From assembly GCA_947179155.2 (NCBI GenBank), contig OX359281.1, positions 44,171,967 through 44,235,966 of the forward strand: a stretch of 64,000 nucleotides of DNA. The letters are read 5' to 3'. A program made the translations under genes and the position numbers. This document shows positions 1 through 12,160 of this stretch, one piece after another (position 1 is the first letter of the stretch; every line of letters begins with the position of its first letter). The notes under the pieces are model-generated. The model made no database searches. It saw nothing but the letters and a program-made list of their open reading frames with translations, and had not been told where the DNA came from. The DNA is from Hedera helix. Lineage: Eukaryota > Streptophyta > Magnoliopsida > Apiales > Araliaceae.

Positions 1-2060
1 ATCATGCTCTAATTAACTGAATAGTGAATAATACATCTCAGCTAATTAAAATGCCTACTAAAAATGGTAAAATATTTCTCAGTAAATTTTCTTTTCTTTT
101 CTTTTCTTTTCTTTTCTTTTTGGGCTAGGGCAAAATTTATTATATTATAAACTAAAAACCCACAATTCAAAAGATTTGGAGAACGGGTCAGTTACGTAGT
201 AGTCAGATTAATTTGTATATCACTATATATGTTACATTGCTATTTCATGACACAAATAAAGCTGCTATTTCAAACTCTTGTTGCATAAATAAGTAATCAT
301 CCAACGCTATTACCTCAACAAATTTCTGGCTATCTCTCTCAAACTCCGAATGATGCATCAAATACAGTTGCATGTATCACAACACCAGAGATCTATATGA
401 CTTATTTTGAAGCACCATTAACCATTTAAATTTTTTTAACTTTATTGAACTGATTGTTCAAATGGAAGTTGCTCACTTTTCTAATTTGTTTCTTGCTAGA
501 CTACACAACAAGGGTCGGCAACCAAATTGTTTCATCTTTACGGGGACGAAACCATATTAATAACACCTAATCTTTTCCAAAATTAAAGATCGATGGAAAA
601 GTCTATAATTATCAACAAAATATCTTGCTTACCATCAAGTGATTTTCTATTAACCCATCAATTAATTAGGTTAGCATAACTGTTAGTTGTTTCTCTTTAC
701 ATGTTTTATTGGGATTTTGATTAAAAGTTCGACGTCCACCAAGAACAATAATCTTTATAACATCTTAAATCTTTTGCGGTCGAAATTGCCTAATATAGGT
801 GAAATAAGGAACTAAATAGTGTTCAAAATTTACAGTATAATTACGAGTTCAATATATATGTTATAATCACAAATAAATAAATAAATAAAAACTTATTATG
901 TTACAATGAAAAGTACGAGAAATTGGTTACGCTAGAGAAAAAGAAACACAAAAATGCATGTTCTAAATAATCTCATTTGTCAATTTTATTTTATTTTTTG
1001 TCTGAAAAAAAGAATTCATTTTTTTTATGATAATATAAAATGACACAATTATCATCTTTACTATCGCAATTTTATTATTATGTCATCAATCCTAAACTAA
1101 ACATGTTATAAATTTAAGAGAAACACGAAACAAAACTCTATGCCTAAAATTTGCATATTTTGGAAATAAACTGTGAAAGTGAGTGAATATTATTTTTTCC
1201 TTCTCAACCTTTTATTATTAATATAAAAATAAAAAATAAAATATTGCATTAATTAACACATAAAATGTAGGGACATTTACATATTCTAGTACTTTTTAAA
1301 AAATAATTACAAAAAAAGTGCATATTCAAAATATTTACAAAAAAAATTTATTTTTAATATTTTATTTTCATAGTTAGTATTTTATTCCTCCGCATGAGAG
1401 GGAATCAGTTTTCATAGTTAGTAACTTCCGAATGTCTCACAAGTCTTGCGTCAAGTCTTCCGAATTTTCTGGGGCGTGGATATGGGAGTAATTGTGCATG
1501 AGGTGAGGAGAAAGGTAGGGCATTTAATGAGTTTACCATAGTCTGTTGGAAGGATGAGCTATGTGCATTTAATGGGTTATCTCCCACTTTTTGGCGCTAC
1601 CTAGTGACCTACAGCTCCTCTTTATACGCTATACTATTCTCCCGATCTTTTATATTACTCCATTTTTTTTAAAATTAAAAATACAATTTAATTTTTAAAT
1701 TTAAACAATGATATATTACACTTTAAGTTTAATATGATTTATAAAAAATTTAAATTAAAAATATCTAATATTTTGAGACTTCTAGTGAGATATAGTTGAA
1801 TTTATGATATTGTATAGTAAAAAGAGAGACATTTAATCGCACAGGACTATTACATTTGATCTTTTATGATAAGAAACTTAACTAGTTAATAATGATAGTT
1901 AAGTCCGTCGGAAATTGACAAAGAATTGTTCGGATTTGAAATTATTGATCACATTAAATAAAAGAGAATAAAAAAAATAATTACATATTATTTTATATTA
2001 TTTTTATTCAAAAGTAATCATTTTAGTCATTGTGAGTAACCAAAAAAAACTATTTTAAAT
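1..2060. other. AT-rich intergenic stretch, no gene seen
   Basis: No ORF here has a recognisable domain or sustained codon structure. It contains a (CTTTT)n run at 86-120, many A/T homopolymers and a short slightly GC-richer patch at 1390-1640 that I could not assign. The left neighbour gene, if any, lies outside the window. Confidence 0.6.
86..120. repeat. (CTTTT)n microsatellite
   Basis: Seven perfect CTTTT units in a row, directly visible. Confidence 0.95.
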
Positions 2061-2089
2061 ATGATTTTATTGGTTAACAATTTTTTTAT

Positions 2090-2800
2090 TGAGTTACCAA
2101 TTAATTATAAAAAAAATAATTATATTGGGTTACCAATTAATATAAAGGTAACCAATTCATATAAAGGTAACCAATTCAGTTTTATTGGGTTACCAATTAA
2201 TTATAAAAAGTCTATTATACATTTTTTTTCATACTACAGTTGGTTGCCAAACCTTCATATAAAGGTAACCAATTCAGTTTTATTGGGTTATCAATTAATG
2301 ATAAAAAATTTATTATAGATTTTTTTTTTCCGTAGTATTGTTGGTAACCAAACATTCATATAAAGGTAACCAATTCAGTTTTATTTGGCTACCAATTAAT
2401 TATAAAAATTCTATTATACGATTCTTTTTTTCATACTGCAGTTGGTAGCCAATCTTTCACACAAAGGTAACCAATTCAGTTTTATTGGGTTACCAATTAA
2501 TGATAAAAAATCTATTATAGAATTATTTTTTCCTTAGTGTTGTTGGTAACTAAATATTCATATAAAGGTAACCAATTCAGTTTTATTAGGTTACCAATTA
2601 ATTATAAGAAATCTATTATACATTTTTTTTCATAATGCTGTTGGTAGCCAAACATTCACACAAAGGTAACCAATTCAGTTTTATTGAGTTACCAATTAAT
2701 GATAAAAAAAAATAAAGGTAACCAATTCAATTTTATTGTGTTACCAATTAAAGATTAAAAATTTATTATACAATTTTTTTTCATATTGCAGTTGGCCAGA
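2090..2800. repeat. ~100-bp tandem repeat array (dimeric ~200-bp higher order)
   Basis: The motif AAAGGTAACCAATTC starts at about 2163, 2261, 2362, 2463, 2564 and 2662 (spacing ~98-101 bp), with a shortened unit at 2714. Each unit also holds GGTTACCAATTAAT, so GGTAACC and GGTTACC form inverted pairs within a monomer. Alternate monomers differ: one type reads TTAATTATAA...CATACTACAG and the other TTAATGATAA...TTAGTGTTG, which makes the real repeating block a ~201-bp dimer. The last monomer runs into the truncated B-box gene near 2795-2815. Confidence 0.9.
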
Positions 2801-2814
2801 CAATTTTGTTCAGT

Positions 2815-3241
2815 TTTTTTTCGGCGAATTTTCTAGTGGCCAGGCATTTGAGGAATCTTCTCTGCCACTCGTGCAAGTCGCCGACGTCGTGGAGTGCTTC
2901 CGGTGAGAAACTCGGTCGGACGGTTTCGCTGTGCGAGCGATGTGTTGAAGGTTGCGATGGACGGAAGGATGAGGGAGAAGGAGAAGAGAGAGAAGACAGT
3001 CAAGAAGGTAACGATGGTGATTTTGAATTAGAAAGTGATTATGAAGATGACGAAGAAGACGATCGGTTGGATGAGGAAGAGGATGGTGATAATCAGGTGG
3101 TACCGTTGTCATCTACATCGCTTCCACTGGCTGCCAGTTCTTCGAGCAGTGAGTAGTTCTCTACAGGTGATATAGAGAAGGACGCCGGAAATAATGGTGA
3201 GAGAAAGTAGAGAAAGGAAGAGAATGCTGAAAATAAATAAT
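2815..3241 (+). pseudogene. 5'-truncated, broken B-box zinc-finger gene (BBX28/29-like)
   Basis: Seen: the reading frame from 2815 gives ANFLVARHLRNLLCHSCKSP from 2824, then a Trp-Ser-Ala-Ser-Gly stretch and CERCV, then a long acidic Asp/Glu region, then NQVVPLSSTS and a Ser-rich stretch before a TAG stop at 3154-3156. Known: this order (second half of a B-box, PTPWxASG-type linker, acidic middle, NQVVPxSST, SSSSE) is that of the small single-B-box BBX28/29 group, light-signalling transcriptional regulators. Odd: the initiator Met and the first Cys-rich half of the B-box are absent, and the region upstream is tandem repeat. After the TAG the same frame continues (FSTGDIEKD) to another stop near 3207, and a frame-shifted ENAENK-like tail ends near 3241, so the 3' end is also damaged. 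I infer a pseudogene. A spliced upstream exon is possible because TTTTTTTTCATATTGCAG precedes it, but no candidate exon was found. Confidence 0.75.
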
Positions 3242-4217
3242 GAGCGTCATTAAATAGAGAGGAGTAAATAGGGTAGTTATAGTTCTCCTTAATTTAAGGG
3301 ATAATGATTTAATGGGTTTATTATTGTTGCACTCTTTTTGTAATTATTTTATTAATGCATTATTCTTGTAATTTGTTAGTAATTGTTGTATACTTATGTA
3401 AAGAACCCTAAAATGTAACAAAATGAAAAGAAGAACATCATATTGGGCCTCCGCAGTCCACCAATTAGAAAAGCTCAAATACTCAGCAGTAAACATTGTT
3501 GACAATTAATACACACGAAGTCCACTATAAAAAGATCATAAGCCAGCCAGCCCATCTTGTATTAAAATTTAACACCTTGGTCTCAAATTTTCTCCTTTTC
3601 TTTTGGTCCAATGTCCTTAGTTTATGAACACACATAGCGAGATGGACAAAGAAGCATGGTTAGATTCTGGACCAGCCCAATTTAGGCATACACATGACTC
3701 AATAGGTCTGCTAAATCATAGATATTTGTGGCATGAGGGAAGATTTACGTTTTTTTTATACACGGAATTGATATTTTTACAAATACAATTTGATATTTTC
3801 ACAATATCTCTCCTACATGAATATGAGACCATTCTATTATTCATATAAGAGTGACCTTATAAAACTATCATTTTACTTGTAGAAATATCAATTACTTGTA
3901 TAAAAAAATAAACACAGAAAGACAGATGGAGAGATATGGGATCTAGTAGTAGAACTAGCAAAATAGTACGTACTTTTTTATTTTTTATTTTTATAATAAT
4001 ATATCCCATTAAATGACATACTTATCCTTCACTTTAACTCTATAAAAGTATTAAATATTTATAGGTCTAATCTAATTATTAAAATAATTATCACAAATTT
4101 GGTCTCTCAACAGGACATGTAGTTAAGAAGTTGTATTTATCACTTATTTTTCCTATTATTATCATTTCATTTAAAAGCAAATGCTAGTGATACTATGGTT
4201 ATAAATTTTTTAGCACT

Positions 4218-4240
4218 GGGGGGGGGGGGGGGGGGGGGGG
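4218..4240 (+). repeat. Poly-G tract (23 G)
   Basis: Uninterrupted run of 23 G. Long poly-G tracts also occur at 28134 and 29488 in this window. Confidence 0.9.
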
Positions 4241-5657
4241 TATGTAATAAAAAAAAGTTTTTTTCTCCGCATGATAAAATCAAATGTTCAAATATAAGAG
4301 AAGTGGAGCTAGTGAATTTAGCAACAAAAAGAAAGGCGGAAAATAAAATTAAAAAAATAAATAAAAGAAAAAGGGAAAAGCTATACAAACATCAATCATC
4401 CACATTCTTGGAATAAGACTTAGCACCTTGAGATTACCGCTTAAGTTGGTGTAGAAAACTAACTAACTAGAAATCTAGAACAATAATATATGTTACACTT
4501 GCACTAGCTAGGGAAATGGAAAGTGACCTAACACTACTAACTTCAGTTTGTGGTGGTTTTAAACAAACAAAGGCAAAAACATCATCATTGCTTGCTTAGG
4601 TAACCTATATATACCACCCACAATTTACACACAAATCCCAAACATATATTCCTTGTTGGAATTCGAGCTAACTAATCATACAAAATCCACTAATTTCTTC
4701 ATATAAACAATTTAGTCAAAGTTGTTTCTAAAATGAAAGAAGGAAAGAAATTCGCAAGCGTGACACAGTAGTATGCATGGAACCAAAATTGTCATAAATT
4801 AAATTTAATATTTTATTTTTCCTTCTCTTTTTGGTCTAAAATAGAGGAGTAAGTTGCCTATAACTTGTCTAACTATATGTCATCGTCAGTGTAGTTTAAT
4901 TAGTTGACTAATTCTCGAGGATATTGTTTGAACTTAATTAGTCCAATCTCAATAACTGTATAATATAATTTTTTTATTTTGGATATTGATAATATTAAAA
5001 TAATATTTATATTGTTAAAGTAAATATGTATTTATTGATAATTTTATATTTATTTTAATGATATTTGTTGTTCTTATAATATAATTATTATTCTAAAATT
5101 ACGAGTGACCTGTTTTTTAAAGTTAAATTATCATAGACTAGTTTTTGTTAAGCTATAAGAAGCAGGTTATAGGTAGTTACGCAATGTGACACAAGAATCG
5201 CAAATCAATTCTTCCTTAGCCCATCAATCTTATAAAAATAAAATGAAACTGTCGCGGCAGATTAATAAAGTCAAGTTTATAATTATTAATAAATGTCTCA
5301 ACATACATACGAATATATATGATTAAATTAAAGGGTGTAGAACATAGAAGAAATTCTGAAATGCATGTTTCTTGTGCGCTGCCTGCCTGCCCAAATGTCT
5401 ACTACGGAGTACTGAAATGTTTTCCACGACATTCTTTAACTTTCTAATTTTTTTCATGAAAAATATTCCTTGAGCTAAGTTTAGAGTTTGAAATAAGTGA
5501 GTGAAAAAGAACAATAAATGGGAAATTGGAAGGAGGAAAACTATATATCCTAATTAAATTATTAGTGAATAATATCTTATAAATAATTCTAATAGCACAT
5601 AGGCATCTTCTATATATAGTTCTATAAAAATAAATACCAACATTTTTATAATAATTT

Positions 5658-5659
<2 letters not shown>

Positions 5660-5689
<30 letters not shown>
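5660..5689. repeat. (TA)n microsatellite
   Basis: About 15 TA units, directly visible. Confidence 0.9.
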
Positions 5690-5691
<2 letters not shown>

Positions 5692-5899
5692 CTTTTCAAG
5701 ATGGGGTGAGTATAACGATTATTGAGATTCTAGTCCTACATTCCAATTAATTTTAAATTATTAGATTTTCTTTTTTCTATGTTCTTTCCAAATCTTAATT
5801 CAAAACATTTTCTTAGTATTCTTGTAAGTTTCCATTTAGCTCAAGTAGTGATTTTTTAGCTACGGATATTCTCGTCGAAACAAATTTCTTAACAATTAA

Positions 5900-6239
5900 G
5901 GGGTGTTTGATAAAAATTGAATGAAATAGTTCTGAATGCTTAAGTAATCTGAATGAAGTAGATTTTTGAATACTGAATAAAAAAAGTTGTTTGATAAGTG
6001 ACATATCAAAAATATCTGAATAACACATTTTTATTATTTTACCCATCTGAAAAAATTCAAAATTGTTGCAAATTTATTTAATATTACTTAATATAATATT
6101 TAATATATTTTTTTTAAAAAAAATTCTTCATTCAGTCGGGACTTAACCATTCAGTCAAAAAAATTAGACTTAATCATTCAGTTCAAAAATCTTACCAATT
6201 CAACCATTCAACCCCATTCAGATGCTATCAAACAACCCC
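5900..6239. mobile_element. Tourist/PIF-Harbinger-type MITE, 340 bp, intact ends
   Basis: The left end reads GGGGTGTTTGATA and the right end TATCAAACAACCCC, an inverted repeat with one extra base on the right. A TAA trinucleotide lies directly outside both ends (5897-5899 and 6240-6242), fitting the 3-bp TWA target duplication of PIF/Harbinger elements. The interior is AT-rich, has repeated CTGAATG/CATTCAG motifs and no coding capacity, so it is non-autonomous. Confidence 0.8.
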
Positions 6240-6242
6240 TAA

Positions 6243-9200
6243 ACTTTCCACCACATTATCCAAGTGTACAACCTTTCTTTCTACACAAGTTAACAGCGTA
6301 AAACAAAAGCAAATAAGCTAGGTGCTTGTCCTGCGTTTGGAAGTTTTAAAACAGTTGAAAATTTTGATTGTTTATAAGTAATTTATTTTAAACGTAATTT
6401 ATTTAATTCACAAATGTTATGTTTGAAATCTAAATGTAACGCTTTAAAAGTGGTGTGATGCGTTTGGATCTTTAAGCGGACCAAATACTACCGTAGCAAA
6501 CGACAATAACCGAACAAAACTCGGATGTTATTTGAATTCTAACCATGTAGTTATTTGCTTACAAAATGTTTCTTTCTATTATATTATCTGATAGAAGAAT
6601 ATAAATACTACTAGGTGTTTGCATGACTGTGATTCTCATATAGGTTCATTTGGAGCTTAAATATTCGATATTAACCTAAGTTAATAGTTTTGTGTTTAAT
6701 GTAAAGTTGTTTAAGAAAAATTAATTAATTAAACATTATACAAAATATGTAGCAATTCACTAGGTAGTTTGAGTGTAGTAATAGAGCCTGAAAATAAAAC
6801 GCATGACTAAATTGAGGGGAATTATTATATTTCCATAACTACTTTTTATATATATTTCACAAATTTCATTTCAGATGGATGTGAAATACAATTATATTAG
6901 AGAAATCTTATTAACAAAATGATATATATTGTGAAGGTTTATGTTGGATATTTTGATCGTTAATTACGTGAATAAGTATTAGTGATAACTCTTTTAGAGA
7001 GATGTGTTATAAATGAAGTGTTCTTATAATTTTATCCAATCTCATAAAATTATATGTTTCGTAATTGTAATTCGACACAAATTTAATATCACAATGGATA
7101 ACAAAACTCATCTTATTAAAAGTACATGCATCAACCAAAATAACATACTCTAAATCAAACCACTTAATTTACTAACCTAGCTTGTGAAATTATTCATAAC
7201 AAATTAAATATATACTATTTCAATAAATATTATCCAAACAGTAACCCACACCTCTAACGAGCTTGTTTAACTATAAAAAAATGTGTATATAATTATTTTT
7301 TTCTTTTTTGATATATAATTAATAAATCTAGAAGAAGGGGAGGGAACTTCTACATTATACAGCTAGTGAGAGTTAAACTAATTTTAAGATAGTATCCAAT
7401 TGATAGCATCCAAGTAGCACATATTGTTAGGAAAAATAATACTAATAAAATGAACGTGGTATATGTGCACAATATGAAAATTGTAACACTACACAAATTA
7501 GTCAGACTTGATACAGTTGAACATTTTCAGTTAAGTGGCGGGTGCTCACAATTTTGGTAGGCTGTGGGAAATTAAGATTTTGATGAGATTAAGGCCCCAT
7601 GCAACTCCCTAGCTAGTTCCAAGTTGCATTCAAATTGCAATGTACCTATACTTTTTTTTTTGGAATTTATGAGTCGAAGGAGATGGATAGATACCTTGTG
7701 TGGTTGACTTAACTTTAGGCAGGCCACCAAAGTACAGCCCATATGGATGGCACGTGATCTCCTCGTTTAGTTCCCTAATCATCGGTCTCTAAACCTCTCT
7801 CAAAGCTCACATGGTTAAGTTAGAGAGAGCTTAATTAGTTAAGCGCGATTAATTACAAGTTCAAAGAATGCAAGCACAATAAGAAACTAATGATTAAAAA
7901 AGAAAAAAAGAAATTAATGTTTTAAAAAAGTGACCTTGTAATTGAAATTAAGCAACATTTGACACTATCAAAAAATATTTTATTAGGGATATCTATAAAT
8001 ACTTTAAATTATCGTACGATATAAAGAATAGTTACTCTTATGATTTTATTTTTTATAAATATTGCACACATAACACTTTAGAGTACTATAACTCTTTTTA
8101 AATTTAAGCCGGGGATACTCATAATTTTGGTAAGCTAACAATAAGAATCCCCAAGTCACAAGTTGAAAATCTATCAGACATATCCCAGCATTTAGAAGAT
8201 ATATAGAGACCTCTTGGGGGTTGACTCAGCTTCATTCTGGACCTAACCTCTGGTTGGCTGTCTCAACTAAATTCTGGACCTGTGTGCACCACACGTGGAT
8301 GCCACGTGATCGATCTCTTCTTGTACTTCCCTAATCACCTCAATCTATATATTTTTTCAATTATATATAACCTGTTTTTTAGAATTTTTTATTATTATTT
8401 ATTATACTCTTTCCTGTTTAAACTAAACTCTCTCTTCCATGATTGAGTGTTTTTTTTAAAGCTAATTACACTGTGGTAACAAATTACATGTACCTAAAAT
8501 TTTAAAAATTACGTACATAAAGAAAAAAAATAAAAATAACACATTTTCAATGAGAATTAAATCAGGGATTTATCTTCTAAGGGCTTGATCTTAACAGTTA
8601 AACTGCACTTTTATTTTTTCTCTACCTAAAGATTAGACGACGACTATTTCAGTTAAGTAATTTATTATCAGCATAATTATGATTTACTATAAGACAAATT
8701 GAAAAAATAAGTTCATTAAAAGCATCTCTAAAACTGCTGCCCTGTAATATCTATGGTATGGTTTCTAGTGAAGCACCGATATATGATTCTTTGTATTAAT
8801 TTGATCCTATATATGAATTAAAATCAAACACAAATGAAATGTCAAATTCCCCGTCTATTTAACCATGTGATTTACATGCTATCCAATCTCAATTCCCTAT
8901 AACTTGTCGTTAAAATTCTTTTGAAAAAAAATCAAATAAAATCAAATTTAAACCATTACAAATTCTTTTGAAAAAAAATCAAATTTAAACCATTAATTAA
9001 ACCTAGCTACTATTTAAAAAAATCAAGTTAACTAGCTAGCTCGATGAACAATTTTTACTTTTGGTCTTATAAATTTTAACTAGTTTCCTTGATCGTGGAT
9101 ATATTATTATTTGGCATAAGTATATTAAAAGGACAAATTTTGAGGTGTTGTCAAATTCTTAATTAGATTAAGTACCTTTTATTTGAATATATGCATAAAC

Positions 9201-9900
9201 CCGAATATTCTTTTATTATATATGTCTCAATTATTAATCAGCTTAGCCACGACTACCAATTACATATTCAAAACATAACAATCAAACTTGTGACAAATTT
9301 TAGTGGCATTTTTTACTAATTTCCTTGGAATTTCTAGAAAATGTTATGTTCTTATATATATTGGAGTGACATTTCATTTGAGATTTTAAGTTAACGAAAA
9401 TATGTTTGAACATTATTTTTTGTGATCGATAATGTTAGAATAATAATTATGCTATCAGAATAATAATAAGCGTCGTAAAAAATTTGAAGTGTTGTTTAAA
9501 TAAAAATAAAAATATTACTAAATACATATTAACTCTAATTAAGAGCATAAAAATTGTTTTGATATTAATATATGTGCATGTTAAAATAATAATTACACAT
9601 TCAAATATACATGGTAGAGTACAATCCTATGTATATAACCACCAACTATTATTTAACGATCACTTGTTTTATATCAGCACCCTTAACAAACAGATAGAGA
9701 CATCGAGAATATATTTCGAATTTTCTTATGATATTTTTAATTGCACATGCCGTTAGTTTCTCAAAATTAATTAGTCAATTAGATTCATAATATATATATT
9801 ATAGTAAAATAAAATACAAAATACCAAACAAATAAGATAAGACTTGGAGCAAGTCAAAAACTCCCCCCAAGGAACCTGCTACCGGCTATTACCGGTCACC
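6243..9900. other. Intergenic, AT-rich, no gene seen
   Basis: No recognisable protein. Two diverged stretches, about 7550-7790 and 8105-8345, both end in a CACGTGATC G-box context followed by TTCCCTAATCA, suggesting an old local duplication. A short tandem duplication lies at 8912-9000. Confidence 0.5.
8912..9000. repeat. Short tandem duplication
   Basis: The segment ATTCTTTTGAAAAAAAATCA followed by AAATTTAAACCATTA occurs twice in succession, the first copy containing a small extra AAATAAAATC-type insertion. Confidence 0.7.
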
Positions 9901-9918
9901 TTTCATCCCTCCCCCACC

Positions 9919-9927
9919 TATAAAAAC
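9919..9927 (+). promoter_or_regulatory. TATA box of the 140-aa protein gene
   Basis: CTATAAAAA lies 68 bases before the ATG at 9995, within a pyrimidine-rich leader (TCCCTCCCCCACC). The spacing fits a plant core promoter with a short 5' UTR. Confidence 0.7.
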
Positions 9928-9994
9928 CCACTCTCCTCCCGCATTTCTCTCAGCTCATCACAACTCCCCAAAAAACTAACCCAAAACCAGAAAA

Positions 9995-10417
9995 ATGTCC
10001 TCTACAACCGCAAAAATCGACGACGCCGCCGCTCCGCCGAAGTGGCTAGGCACCAGCTTAGTGGGGTCGATGACTTCTTTTTTGGCTCTTTGCACGAGAA
10101 AACTGGCGAGCAGTTCCTCGCCGAGGAAACTCTTGTCGACGATCAGCCACAAGGCTAGTCAGTTCCGGCAGAAGAAGCGAGTAGGTGAGGAATTCGACCG
10201 CGGAGCGAAGAAGAAAGACAGCGAAGGAGGAGTGTGGCAGCGGACGATCCTGATGGGCGACAAATGTCAGCCTTTGGATTTCTCCGGCGTGATTTACTAC
10301 GATTCCGACGGTAAACGGCTGACCGAGTCCCCGATGAGGACGCCGCGCGCGAGTCCGTTGCCGAGTTATGCTTATAAATCGGAGAAATCATCTGGACGTA
10401 GTAGACTTGGGTGGTGA
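9995..10417 (+). CDS. Uncharacterised conserved plant protein, 140 aa
   Basis: An intronless ORF of 140 aa that is clearly GC-richer than its surroundings. The N-terminal half is basic and Ser-rich (residues 35-75: repeated Lys/Arg, several Ser runs). The C-terminal half has a compact motif ILMGDKCQPLDFSGVIYYDS at residues 85-104, then Arg/Pro/Ser-rich PRASPLPSYAY at 118-127. From memory this tail pattern belongs to a small family of land-plant proteins without known function; I cannot name a reaction. There is no signal peptide or membrane span. The start was chosen because it follows the TATA box at the right distance and is the first ATG of this frame; another frame opens upstream at 9844 but is a shadow. 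It stands alone, with more than 5 kb to the next gene. Confidence 0.8.
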   Translation: MSSTTAKIDDAAAPPKWLGTSLVGSMTSFLALCTRKLASSSSPRKLLSTISHKASQFRQKKRVGEEFDRGAKKKDSEGGVWQRTILMGDKCQPLDFSGVIYYDSDGKRLTESPMRTPRASPLPSYAYKSEKSSGRSRLGW

Positions 10418-12160
10418 TATGATAATATCACCCACAGGTTATGTTTTTTTACGTAACAGTATTACTGCAGTGCTGGTAGCAACTAGCAACTTAGTTCCAA
10501 CTGTCTGTGAGTTCTATCTTGTGTGGACACGTGTCAATTATGGATTGCGTAGGTTCTCAACCCCGGAAAGGTGGTGGTGTGGTAAATTTATTATTATATA
10601 TATAGAAATGGGGTCAAGTGTTAAACGGTGATCATGTACAAAAATCCTTTGATATGAATTTAATTCTTCATTGCTTTAGTGATCTGGATTTTCTTGTATT
10701 TTTCCTTCTCATTACTTTCCTTTTCCTTTTAATTTTTTTTGGGAATTCAGTGGTTTTATTGTTTAAAATTTAGAGTTGTTTAAAATTTCAAATGATATAT
10801 GTTTAGTTTTCAAATTATTGAGTCATTGATATTGTTAAAATAAAAATAATGTCATCAAAATAAATATATATTTGGAGATAATTTTATAATCTTTTTATCG
10901 ATGCACACTTTAAACGACATTTATTTATCTGACAGTATAAGAACCGTCTTAATTTGTCCAAATTAATTATAGCCTGATTCGTGTCGACAAAGATATTATT
11001 CAAAAATTGGGAAGCACTGAATTTTAACATGTTAATTTATATTTTAAATTGTGCAAGGAACATATATATAAGAATATTGCTAACCAAAAATATATACAAT
11101 CACAAAATGTTGGTGTTTTCCTTTGTGATACATATATGTAGTAGAAATTAAAGGTTTACGAACGGAAATTGTTTATTTTATGTATGAATGCATAACTGAT
11201 CTTAATTTCTTAAAAGTAGTTTATATGATTTTCTTAATTGGATAAGTCATTTTCCAGAAAATAACTACTCAATTAAAGTCAAATGAAAAGCAATTTCCTT
11301 GTAACATAAACGTGTATAGTAATGGATCGAGTGTCTTGTAATATTTAGTTATAAAAATGTTTCAGAAATATGTGACAACTAAGAATGGTAGTACAACATC
11401 TCCACCAGATAAATATGATAGTGAAAATTTCTATAAGGAAATGGACAAATACTTTGAGAGCTCTGTTTAGAGCTATTCAAATTAGCGGTATCCATATATT
11501 TTTACTGGTTACATGCTCGAGTCTATATCTCAAATTAATAATATACTTATAGTTTTACTGATTATATGTTTAAGTTTATCTCTTGGTAATAAGTGAAAAT
11601 ATTCAGTTAGTCATGTTACTTAATTAAAAAGCTGGTAAGTTTTTGGTTTTTTATCCAACTTTTCCTCCCCATGTCTTCTCCAAATTAAACTTCCCCCAAG
11701 TCTTTAGAATAAAATATATCTTTAAAATTAAATTATAATATTATAAACTTTCAAAAGAAAAAATCTTATTTACTTATACTTATTTTTTCCCCAAAAACTT
11801 TTAGGACAATGCTCCCCGCGTCTCCGAAAAATTATATAAAATGGTTTACCTACGCACACTTGGATATAAATTTCTTGATATTTTTGCTAATATTTCATTT
11901 TAAAGCAATTTTTTATTAACAAATATTTAAAAATTTAGTATAATAACCTTATATTTAAAAAATAACAAAAAGTAGTACTCTATATTTAAGTAGAGTGGAT
12001 GGAGTATATTTTTGTTTGGTCTCTATCATTTAATTATTCGTATTCCATTAGGAAGTACTCTCCGTAATACACTTTTCTTGTATTTGTTGTTGAAATGAGA
12101 ATATTTGCTCTTAAAAAAATACTCATTAACCACAATGGAAAATTTTAAGCTACCTTAATT

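Larger units (their letters stand above)
3242..5896. other. Intergenic, AT-rich, no gene seen
   Basis: Only short unconvincing ORFs. It contains a 23-base poly-G tract (4218-4240), a (TA)n run (5660-5689) and a dispersed AT-rich segment around 4978-5090 (GATATTGATAATATTAAAAT and similar) that resembles segments near 9415-9480 and 10805-10920. Confidence 0.55.

Noticed and set aside
9844..10158. 104-codon ORF overlapping the 140-aa protein gene in another frame
   Set aside because: It begins upstream of the TATA-proximal leader and shares the GC-rich exon only as a shadow; the 9995 frame has the coherent conserved motif and correct promoter spacing.
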